Source of the DNA: RGIG2707 sp045600065
GTDB taxonomy: Bacteria; Bacillota; Clostridia; Peptostreptococcales; Anaerovoracaceae
Direction: 5' to 3'
DNA: 14,703 nucleotides
Assembly (NCBI GenBank): GCA_045600065.1
Contig: JAZRXE010000054.1
Location: 1 to 14,703 of the forward strand
Of the stretch, positions 7,483 to 13,302 are shown piece by piece (the first letter of the stretch is position 1; each line of letters opens with the position of its first letter). A model generated the notes under the pieces. It was not told where the DNA came from. It saw only the letters and a list, made by a program, of their open reading frames with translations, and searched no databases. A program made the position numbers and the translations under genes.

Positions 7483-7502
7483 CACTTTAATGCGATAAAG
7501 TG
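7483..7502 (-). promoter_or_regulatory. 20-bp inverted repeat touching the -35 box (operator candidate)
   Basis: CACTTTA, 6 bp, TAAAGTG: perfect 7-bp half-sites immediately upstream of TTGACA. The position and size fit a dimeric regulator site. No regulator gene is recognised nearby except the PAS protein, which has no visible DNA-binding domain. Confidence 0.5.
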
Positions 7503-7560
7503 ATAAATTCTTAAAGTTTTCTTCGGAAAAGATATTAAACTTGCCGATCGCCTGTAAGAT

Positions 7561-7947
7561 CTATCCCAGCGTAACGCCCTCATACATCGCCATGGTCTCG
7601 TGATCTCTGTATTCGTGCTTCTCGTAGTAACCTATGAGCTTGCCCTGATCATCCCTGAGAGCTGCCATGTAAACATCCTTGTTTTCCTTCTCGTTTACCA
7701 TGGTGTAGACCAGATTGTTGTCCGGGCTGAGCAGGAACCAGTCCAGCACCCTCTGCAGCATAAGGTTGGCATGCTCGTTGTGACACAGAGATATATTGCG
7801 CCCCACAAGGGCTTCTCCGCCATAGGATGCATAGCGCTTAACCGCTGCGGGATTCATATAAAGTATGGTTCCTTCTGTATCGCAAAGAACCACGGGAGCT
7901 CTGTCCATATGGACCACGCTTTTGAAATATGCGTTGATATCTGCCAT
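7561..7947 (-). CDS. Single PAS-domain protein
   Basis: A 128-residue cytosolic protein consisting of one PAS domain and little else. The opening strand APVVLCDTEGTILYMN (17-32) followed by PAAVKRY is the typical PAS N-terminal core. VYMAALRDDQGKLIGYYEKHEYR (about 92-114) is the closing PAS hairpin. There is no histidine kinase, GGDEF, sigma-54 or DNA-binding segment, so the output partner must be separate. Stand-alone proteins of this form occur in Bacillota. It lies about 170 bp upstream of the ABC operon in the same orientation, with its own promoter. No convincing terminator separates them, so partial read-through into the operon is possible. The ligand or cofactor cannot be told. AGGGA before the ATG is a modest ribosome binding site. 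Confidence 0.8.
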   Translation of the reverse strand: MADINAYFKSVVHMDRAPVVLCDTEGTILYMNPAAVKRYASYGGEALVGRNISLCHNEHANLMLQRVLDWFLLSPDNNLVYTMVNEKENKDVYMAALRDDQGKLIGYYEKHEYRDHETMAMYEGVTLG

Positions 7948-7979
7948 TTTTCAGTCCCTTCAATTTATTTTGCACAAAT

Positions 7980-8009
7980 ATTATACAGTAACAGCAGCCT
8001 TTTTGCCAG
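7980..8009 (-). promoter_or_regulatory. Promoter of the PAS-protein gene
   Basis: The minus strand shows CTGGCA (8004-8009), 18 bp and a perfect TATAAT (7980-7985). It gives a leader of about 25 nt before the PAS-gene ATG. Confidence 0.55.
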
Positions 8010-8116
8010 CCGTCTGAAAGCAGTGGGTTCTCCGGGATTTCCATGGTCTGTTCGAAGCTGCGGCTTCGGCCTTGAAAATCAGCTTCCGTTACTATTTATA
8101 AAGACTTTCACCTCTT

Positions 8117-9124
8117 TCATTTTCTGTCATTTTTCTTTCCTTTCGGTATATGCATATCCTCTGTAAAGGCTCCCTCCAGTCTCAGCAGGGCTGCTTTGTT
8201 CTCTATTCCTCCGCCGTAGCCTGTAAGATCTCCTCCTGCCCCCATCACTCTGTGGCAAGGCACTATTATGGAAACCGGGTTCCTGCCCACGGCACCGCCC
8301 ACAGCCTGGGCAGACATTCGCTTTATTCCCCTTCGCTCTGCAAGCCTTGCCGCAAGCTCTCCGTAAGTGACAGTCCCGCCATAGGGAATGGTCAGAAGCT
8401 CTGCCCAGACCTCCTTCTGAAAATCCGTGCCTTTAAGATTCAGAGGCGGATACCAGTCGGGAACATGGCCTTCGAAATATTCATCAAGCCAAAGCTTGGC
8501 CATATCGCCGAATCGGGCGGCCGCAGGGCCCGGGTAACAGGATGGCAGGTCTTCCGGCCTTCTGAGCCATAAGCCGGTAAGCCCGAGCTCGTCGGCACTC
8601 AGATATATTCTGCCCAGAGGAGAAGAATATTCGGGCCTAAGAGCAAGATCCACAGCCTTATATGCCTCGTACAGCTCTTCAAAAGACGCCGCGCAGTTGG
8701 CAGGCGATGTGGAAGGAAGCCTGACCGCCTTGATGCCTGTCAGCGGATAATTGTATTTCATATAATACCTGTAAGCTGCAGCTCCGGTGGTAAAAATTCG
8801 GAAGACACGGCTGTTCCGCAGCAGGGCAGGTATATCCGCTGCCACGGGATTTTTGATCGAGCTGTCCGACGCTCCGTCTATGTCACATTCCTCCAGGGCA
8901 TCCCAGAGGGCGATCCCATGGCTGAGCATAAGCGCTTTCTTTTCTTCTATGCTTCGGGGGATCTCCTCACCCAGCACTGCAGCCATCAGCCTCCAGAAGC
9001 GGTTTTGAGGATGTCCGTAATAAAAGCCCTGCTCCCTGGATCTGGGAGAAGGCATGGATCCGAGTATAAGCACTCTGCTGTTTTGGTCGTAAAGCGGCGG
9101 AAACCCGTGTGTCACATGTTCCAT
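8117..9124 (-). CDS. Fusion: hypoxanthine/uracil-DNA glycosylase-superfamily domain + O6-alkylguanine-DNA alkyltransferase
   Basis: A 335-residue two-domain DNA-repair protein. Residues 1-160 match the family 6 hypoxanthine-DNA glycosylase branch of the uracil-DNA glycosylase superfamily: VLILGSMPSP (18-27), HPQNRFW (38-44, with a conserved Asn41 as probable catalytic residue) and LPSTSPAN (136-143). This branch excises deaminated adenine. Residues ~165-320 match Ogt/MGMT: an N-terminal subdomain, then FQKEVWAELLTIPYGGTVTY (235-254), the helix with RNP (281-283) and the active-site PCHRV with acceptor Cys290. Ogt irreversibly removes alkyl groups from O6-alkylguanine. Both active sites look intact. 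No Shine-Dalgarno is visible before the ATG; GTG at codon 4 is an alternative start. It is probably a single-gene unit. Confidence 0.9.
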   Translation of the reverse strand: MEHVTHGFPPLYDQNSRVLILGSMPSPRSREQGFYYGHPQNRFWRLMAAVLGEEIPRSIEEKKALMLSHGIALWDALEECDIDGASDSSIKNPVAADIPALLRNSRVFRIFTTGAAAYRYYMKYNYPLTGIKAVRLPSTSPANCAASFEELYEAYKAVDLALRPEYSSPLGRIYLSADELGLTGLWLRRPEDLPSCYPGPAAARFGDMAKLWLDEYFEGHVPDWYPPLNLKGTDFQKEVWAELLTIPYGGTVTYGELAARLAERRGIKRMSAQAVGGAVGRNPVSIIVPCHRVMGAGGDLTGYGGGIENKAALLRLEGAFTEDMHIPKGKKNDRK

Positions 9125-9174
9125 AAGGAAAAACGATGATTTTTCAATGATTTACTAAATGCGGCTTTAATAGT

Positions 9175-9180
9175 ATTATA
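9175..9180 (-). promoter_or_regulatory. Possible -10 of the glycosylase-alkyltransferase gene
   Basis: TATAAT on the minus strand, with a poor -35 (TATACT) 17 bp upstream. It would give a leader of about 45 nt. Confidence 0.35.
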
Positions 9181-9313
9181 GAGTATACAGAGATGAAAGT
9201 ATATGACCCCGATCGCTTATTACTATCTGCGGGGCGGTTTGAGCTCTCCGATGATTTTTCTCATTTTGAACTTTAAGGATTCAATCAATAAAGTACAATC
9301 ATAGCGGAATTTC

Positions 9314-9322
9314 TGTTATACT
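9314..9322 (+). promoter_or_regulatory. Extended -10 promoter of pssA-psd
   Basis: TGTTATACT is a TGn extended -10 with one mismatch. No -35 of note is present 16-18 bp upstream. Transcription would start about 75 nt before the pssA start. Confidence 0.45.
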
Positions 9323-9402
9323 ATATATGGCAAGACCCGAATATCAGATCATCACAGAGAAGCCTTATATCCGATCTGTTTTGAAGGAAAGGAGTCAACA
9401 CC

Positions 9403-10044
9403 GTGAAACAAGGACTTAAACTACTGGGATATTATAATTATACAGTAATTCTGACATATATAGGAGCGCTTTCCGGCTTTGCCGGCATAGTATTCGCAAT
9501 GAGCGGCAGAAGCTTCAACGCCATACTCTGCCTGATGTTTGCCGGATTCTGCGATATGTTTGACGGCGCAGTAGCCTCAACTGACAAAAACCGCAGCGAA
9601 TCTGAAAAATGCTTCGGCATACAGATAGATTCCCTGAGCGACCTTATTTGCTTCGGCGTTCTTCCGGCTGTGATTGTCTGCTCTCTCAGTGACCAAAAGC
9701 CTCTGGTCCTTGCCGTATGCGCCCTTTACATGCTGTGCGCGCTGATAAGGCTGGCCTATTTCAATGTAGACGAGCAGCAGCGTCAGCAGCAGAGCACAGA
9801 CGCCAGAAAGCTGTATCAAGGGCTTCCCGTGACGCTTTCATCCCTGTTTCTGCCCCTTGTATACGGGCTGGGCAGGCTTTACCGCAAGCTGAGCCACATT
9901 TATCTGACAATTACTCTGCTTGTTATGGGAATGCTGTTTTTAATTCCCTTTCCTCTCAAAAAACCCGGCCGCAGCGGTAAGATATGCATGATGCTCTGCG
10001 GATTCGCGGTAATGCTGCTGCTGTTTAAGGTTTCCGGAAGATAA
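9403..10044 (+). CDS. pssA: CDP-diacylglycerol-serine O-phosphatidyltransferase
   Basis: A 213-residue integral membrane protein of the CDP-alcohol phosphatidyltransferase family. It joins CDP-diacylglycerol and serine to give phosphatidylserine. The catalytic motif is at 51-80: Asp51, Asp54-Gly55, Gly72, Asp76 and Asp80, in FGIQIDSLSDLICFGVLP as in Bacillota PssA. The usual Arg of the D-G-x-x-A-R motif is Ser59 here (DGAVAST), a deviation at a normally conserved position. About six hydrophobic segments follow the family layout. The start is GTG at 9403, fixed by AGGAG 8 nt upstream. psd begins 20 bp downstream, so the two genes form a phosphatidylethanolamine-synthesis operon. Confidence 0.92.
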   Translation: MKQGLKLLGYYNYTVILTYIGALSGFAGIVFAMSGRSFNAILCLMFAGFCDMFDGAVASTDKNRSESEKCFGIQIDSLSDLICFGVLPAVIVCSLSDQKPLVLAVCALYMLCALIRLAYFNVDEQQRQQQSTDARKLYQGLPVTLSSLFLPLVYGLGRLYRKLSHIYLTITLLVMGMLFLIPFPLKKPGRSGKICMMLCGFAVMLLLFKVSGR

Positions 10045-10064
10045 AGCCCCCGCTTAAAGTATTT

Positions 10065-10895
10065 ATGAGAATAGAATCACTGTACAAGAGGGCTCCGGGC
10101 AGACTATCGGTAGTAATAATGCAGAAGACAGGCATGTTCCGGCTTGCCAGCGCATTTCTAAGATCCGGCCTTTCCAGGCCCATGATAAAGCCTTATATCA
10201 GAAACAATGCCATTGATATGAGTGTTTACGGGAATATGGATTATGTATCCTTTTCCGATTTTTTCGCGAGAAAAAAGGACGATCTGTATTATGACGATGA
10301 TCCCCGGGCACTTATCAGTCCCTGCGACGGCCTTTTCTCGGTTTATCCCGTTTCGGAGGACATGAGCGTTCCCATTAAAGGTTCACATTACCGTCTGCAG
10401 GATATTCTACCGGATGAAGCCGCAGCATCAGGCTTTTGCGGCGGACTGTGCCTGGTATTCCGACTCAGGGCATCGGATTATCATCATTTCTGTGCCTTTG
10501 ACGACGGAAAGATGCGCAATACCCACTTCATACCCGGTCTGCTTCACAGCGTCCAGCCCATAGCCTGCGAAAAGCTGCCGGTATACAGGCTGAACAGAAG
10601 ATGGTGGACTCTGCTTGATACTGCCCATTTCGGTACTGCAGCCCAGATCGAGATCGGTGCCATGATGGTAGGCGGAGTAAGCCTTCCCGAAGACGGCTCA
10701 TTGCTTTTCCGCGGAGAAGAAATGGGCAATTTTGAGCTTGCCGGATCGACAATAATAATACTTCTTTCCGAAGCTGTAAGCTCAGTCCTTGAATTCGAAG
10801 AAAAATTCGTCCCTGCCCTCCGGGCAAAAACGGAGATCCCCCTTCACCTGGGCGAAAAGCTTGCAGTCATCCCTTCAGACTTTTGCGGACAATAG
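10065..10895 (+). CDS. psd: Phosphatidylserine decarboxylase proenzyme
   Basis: A 276-residue Psd. It decarboxylates phosphatidylserine to phosphatidylethanolamine after self-cleavage generates a pyruvoyl group. The cleavage motif is AGST rather than the common LGST (226-229), with Ser228 as the pyruvoyl precursor. The other proteolysis-triad residues are probably Asp88 (SPCDG) and His140 or His141 (DYHHF). MMVGGVSL (200-207) and GEEMGNF (217-223) are family signatures. The chain splits into a ~227-residue beta and a ~49-residue alpha subunit. No Shine-Dalgarno is visible before the ATG, so expression may depend on pssA translation ending 20 bp upstream. It is the second gene of the pair. Confidence 0.95.
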   Translation: MRIESLYKRAPGRLSVVIMQKTGMFRLASAFLRSGLSRPMIKPYIRNNAIDMSVYGNMDYVSFSDFFARKKDDLYYDDDPRALISPCDGLFSVYPVSEDMSVPIKGSHYRLQDILPDEAAASGFCGGLCLVFRLRASDYHHFCAFDDGKMRNTHFIPGLLHSVQPIACEKLPVYRLNRRWWTLLDTAHFGTAAQIEIGAMMVGGVSLPEDGSLLFRGEEMGNFELAGSTIIILLSEAVSSVLEFEEKFVPALRAKTEIPLHLGEKLAVIPSDFCGQ

Positions 10896-10917
10896 TACTA
10901 TCCGTAAATCCGCAAAA
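10881..10917. repeat. Inverted repeat across the end of psd
   Basis: TTTTGCGGA (10881-10889) and TCCGCAAAA (10909-10917) are separated by 19 nt and straddle the psd stop codon. Neither strand has a T run after the stem, so it is not a standard intrinsic terminator. It lies between the convergent psd and acetyltransferase genes. Confidence 0.45.
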
Positions 10918-10998
10918 ACCGATGAGATATCCCTATGGGGATGCGAAAAGAATATCTGAGGCATTATTATAAGCTTCTGTATAAAAAAGCGCGGAATA

Positions 10999-11520
10999 CT
11001 ATTGCAGACTGTCCTCCGTATCCGGAACGTCAAGCTTCAGCTCGTATAAGTAGAAATCCCTGCCCCACATCGAAGCCTCGCCTGCGTTGACAAAGCCCAG
11101 GCTTTTATAGGTCCTCTGCGCCGGGATATTATGCTTTTCCACAGAAATATGGACATTTTCATAGCCGCGCTCCCTCATAACGGAAAGCAGCTTAGACACC
11201 ATCAGCTTTGCAAGGTGCAGCCCCTGGTATTCCGGATGGATGACGACCCTGGCAAACTCTCCCACGCACTCGTCTGAGCTCCAGCAATTCTGCCCGCTCA
11301 TATCGATCTGGGGAGAAATGGATATCGCTCCTATTATTTTCCCTCTGTATTCCAATACAAAAAGATCATCATGATCAAGATCATCTGCTATCTGCACCGG
11401 CCCCGGGTATTCATTATCCCAGCTGCAGTATCCCCTTCCCACGACCATCCTGTAAAGCGCGTTGACTGTATCGGCCTCATCCCTGCGGGCAAGCCTCAAT
11501 TCTATCTTCGAAATATCCAT
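10999..11520 (-). CDS. GNAT-family N-acetyltransferase
   Basis: A 173-residue GNAT acetyltransferase, taken from the second ATG (11520). AAAGGAA lies about 7 nt before it, whereas the ATG at 11541 lacks a ribosome binding site. The fold is recognisable: VLEYRGKIIGAISI (55-68), then motif A EFARVVIHPEYQGLHLAKLMV (88-108), HISVEKHN (124-131) and YKSLGF (138-143). The acetyl-CoA pyrophosphate loop Q/R-x-x-G-x-A reads Q-G-L-H-L-A here (99-104), with His102 replacing the usual Gly. It transfers an acetyl group from acetyl-CoA to an unknown amine substrate. It converges on psd, and no clear promoter is visible upstream. It is the last gene of core-like composition before the AT-rich segment. Confidence 0.88.
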   Translation of the reverse strand: MDISKIELRLARRDEADTVNALYRMVVGRGYCSWDNEYPGPVQIADDLDHDDLFVLEYRGKIIGAISISPQIDMSGQNCWSSDECVGEFARVVIHPEYQGLHLAKLMVSKLLSVMRERGYENVHISVEKHNIPAQRTYKSLGFVNAGEASMWGRDFYLYELKLDVPDTEDSLQ

Positions 11521-11953
11521 AAACAATTCCTTTCCATGCAAGCATCAAAAGCGCAAGGGCAGCGCACATCATCTTTTTCATTAAATCAAGTATTACAGAT
11601 GTCTGCAGGCACCCTTAGCTTGTCTGTACGCATGTCCCTCTGAAATACACGAGGCGCAAAGTGCCTGAATTTAAGGATTTCTACGAGTTTTCTCTTTGCA
11701 GCAACACTGTAGTCTCTATATGCCGTGAGTTCCCAAGTGACCAGTAGACACCGTACCATTACAATTGATTGGTGTCTCCGAGGTACAAGGGAACATTGCA
11801 TACTTAAATGTGCAAATCGGCAAAATCAATCTTTCAATAATAAGTCGCATTTATGTTCAAAGGCTGTCTGCTTTGATTCCGGATCCGAAAACCTATGATC
11901 AGCATCTGGAACTGTGAAGAGCTGGATATTATTGTGTTCGGAAAAAGAATGTG
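11521..11953. other. 433-bp gene-poor junction between core genes and AT-rich island
   Basis: No confident gene. A 71-codon minus-strand ORF (11586-11801) has no recognisable motif and no Shine-Dalgarno. On the plus strand, 11741-11917 is open for 58 codons without an ATG, and a +1 shift at about 11915 leads into another open stretch to 11963, which could be a decayed gene. A hairpin-forming inverted repeat lies at 11746-11777. Base composition falls from that of the core genes to AT-rich across this stretch, which makes it the likely left boundary of the island. Confidence 0.45.
11746..11777. repeat. Inverted repeat in the junction region
   Basis: AGACACC (11746-11752) and GGTGTCT (11771-11777) are separated by 18 bp that contain CAATTG. 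Partial pairing continues outward (CC.G beside AGACACC). It could be a hairpin, a regulator site or an element end; there is no T run for termination. Confidence 0.4.
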
Positions 11954-12286
11954 TCAAGTATAGTCCTTTATTTCATCATGTCGCTCACGTTCATCTGCAA
12001 ATTCGGTGAGAGACATAACGTTACTTATATAGTAATCCATTTCTAAAGCTTTTACGCGTTTCAAAATGTCGATTTCATTGTCTGATGTGTCATTTGGGTA
12101 ATAAAGTTTCATAAGTTTTGCAGCATCAAAAGGTTCTTTACCAATTTGCTTCGCTTTAATTTTTAATTCTTCCAAATATCGAGCATTTTCGGCTTTAATT
12201 CTTTCAAAGGAATCGAAACTATCTTTGTTATAACTTAGTCCGGAAAATTCAATTATTTTTTTATTCGTATTTTCAAAATTATTCAT
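11954..12286 (-). CDS. Hypothetical small charged protein
   Basis: A 110-residue protein with no family I recognise. It is rich in Lys, Glu and Asp, has no hydrophobic segment or signal peptide, and looks mainly alpha-helical and cytosolic (for example residues 27-48 and 71-105). Its ATG overlaps the end of the HD-domain gene by 8 bp (ATGAATAA), with GAGG about 10 nt upstream inside that gene, so the two are translationally coupled. Coupling suggests roughly matched synthesis and possibly a complex. It is last in the three-gene AT-rich cluster, and no intrinsic terminator is visible behind it. Confidence 0.7.
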   Translation of the reverse strand: MNNFENTNKKIIEFSGLSYNKDSFDSFERIKAENARYLEELKIKAKQIGKEPFDAAKLMKLYYPNDTSDNEIDILKRVKALEMDYYISNVMSLTEFADERERHDEIKDYT

Positions 12287-13295
12287 GGCTGAGAACCTCG
12301 TTCCTGTTCAGTAAGTCTATCCTGTTTATCAGTAAGTCTGTATAAACCTTCAATGTCATTCGCATTGCTTCCGCTGTTTTAGGATACAAATCGAATAAGG
12401 TCTTCTCAAGAACCTCCGTAGTTCTCATCAAAATCGGAAGATAAAACTCTTTTGCTCTTTGAACCGGATCAGCAATATTAGGATCATGAAGCGCATAGCA
12501 AAAGCTGGATGTGTTTTCAATCAGATCAGCATACTTTATTATACGGGCTTCCTCACTGGCCGAAGCAATCTTCTTCATATACTCATCTGTATGTGCGTCA
12601 TCATTTGGATTCGTTAATTCCTTAATCACCCGCAATGTGTCATATCCGGCAACACTCGATATTACTTCTTCCTGAATGGTCGTATCTTCCAGAAGATCAT
12701 GCCCCAAGGCTGCCCAAATCATTAATTGGAGTGTATGCTTTGGAATTTCATTATATTGATTTGCAATAGTATATAAGACAGATGCAACCCCATAAAGATG
12801 CTCCGTATACGGAATATCCGGATTGCTGTTTCGCCTTTGTTCCGCATGGTACTGTTTAATCAGCGTCTTCATAAGTTCTGTATGATCATAATAATAATCA
12901 TGCTGGACATGGATTGCCTCGGAATATCGACAGTCATCGTCCAGGTCTGTAATGATTTCTATTATTTTTTGTTTAAACAATTCCGGATCAAATAATCCGT
13001 CATTCTTTAAAAAGGAAACCTGACCGCAATCAAACGATGTATCCACAAATGCAGACCCTATATCACTCCCTATTTTTATTATCCCTCTGCAGTTGTACCC
13101 AGTATATGTTAATGTAGAATATAAAAACAGGATTTCAGCTTCTGCCAATTCGCCGCTCTGCTCATCCACTAAATGAAGAATACCTTTTGCCTCACGTAAA
13201 GCCTTCTCGCGAATTGGCTCCCAGTTTTCTATCTTATCATTGAATATATATTTTTTATCCGGGCATAATCTTTCCATTTCTAACAAAACCTCCAT
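12279..13295 (-). CDS. HD-domain protein resembling stand-alone (p)ppGpp hydrolases
   Basis: A 338-residue cytosolic protein. Residues ~155-265 form an HD domain of the RelA/SpoT hydrolase type: YTEHLYGVA (163-171, His166), the ALGHDLLEDT motif (196-205, His199-Asp200 and Glu203-Asp204), VIKELTNP (223-230) and KYADLIENT (254-262, Asp257 and Asn261). These would bind a metal and cleave the 3'-pyrophosphate of (p)ppGpp-like nucleotides. No synthetase or TGS/ACT domain is present. Residues 1-150 form an unrecognised extra domain, and about 60 residues follow the HD core. The first ATG lies 7 bp after the upstream gene and lacks a ribosome binding site; ATG at codon 7 (13277) has GGAGG 11 nt upstream and may be the true start. 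The downstream gene overlaps by 8 bp. Confidence 0.8.
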   Translation of the reverse strand: MEVLLEMERLCPDKKYIFNDKIENWEPIREKALREAKGILHLVDEQSGELAEAEILFLYSTLTYTGYNCRGIIKIGSDIGSAFVDTSFDCGQVSFLKNDGLFDPELFKQKIIEIITDLDDDCRYSEAIHVQHDYYYDHTELMKTLIKQYHAEQRRNSNPDIPYTEHLYGVASVLYTIANQYNEIPKHTLQLMIWAALGHDLLEDTTIQEEVISSVAGYDTLRVIKELTNPNDDAHTDEYMKKIASASEEARIIKYADLIENTSSFCYALHDPNIADPVQRAKEFYLPILMRTTEVLEKTLFDLYPKTAEAMRMTLKVYTDLLINRIDLLNRNEVLSHE

Positions 13296-13302
13296 GGCTT
13301 AT

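Noticed and set aside
7516..7553. AAGTTT...AAACTT hairpin between the PAS gene and the ABC operon promoter
   Set aside because: The stem is short and AT-rich with alternative pairings and no proper T tract, so it is not a convincing terminator.
10881..10917. Inverted repeat at the end of psd as a bidirectional terminator
   Set aside because: The stem begins with T and ends with A on both strands and no U-run would follow it in the transcript, so it is listed as a repeat only.
11586..11801. 71-codon minus-strand ORF in the junction region
   Set aside because: No Shine-Dalgarno, no recognisable domain, and it overlaps an inverted repeat and a competing plus-strand open frame; kept only as a note in the intergenic entry.
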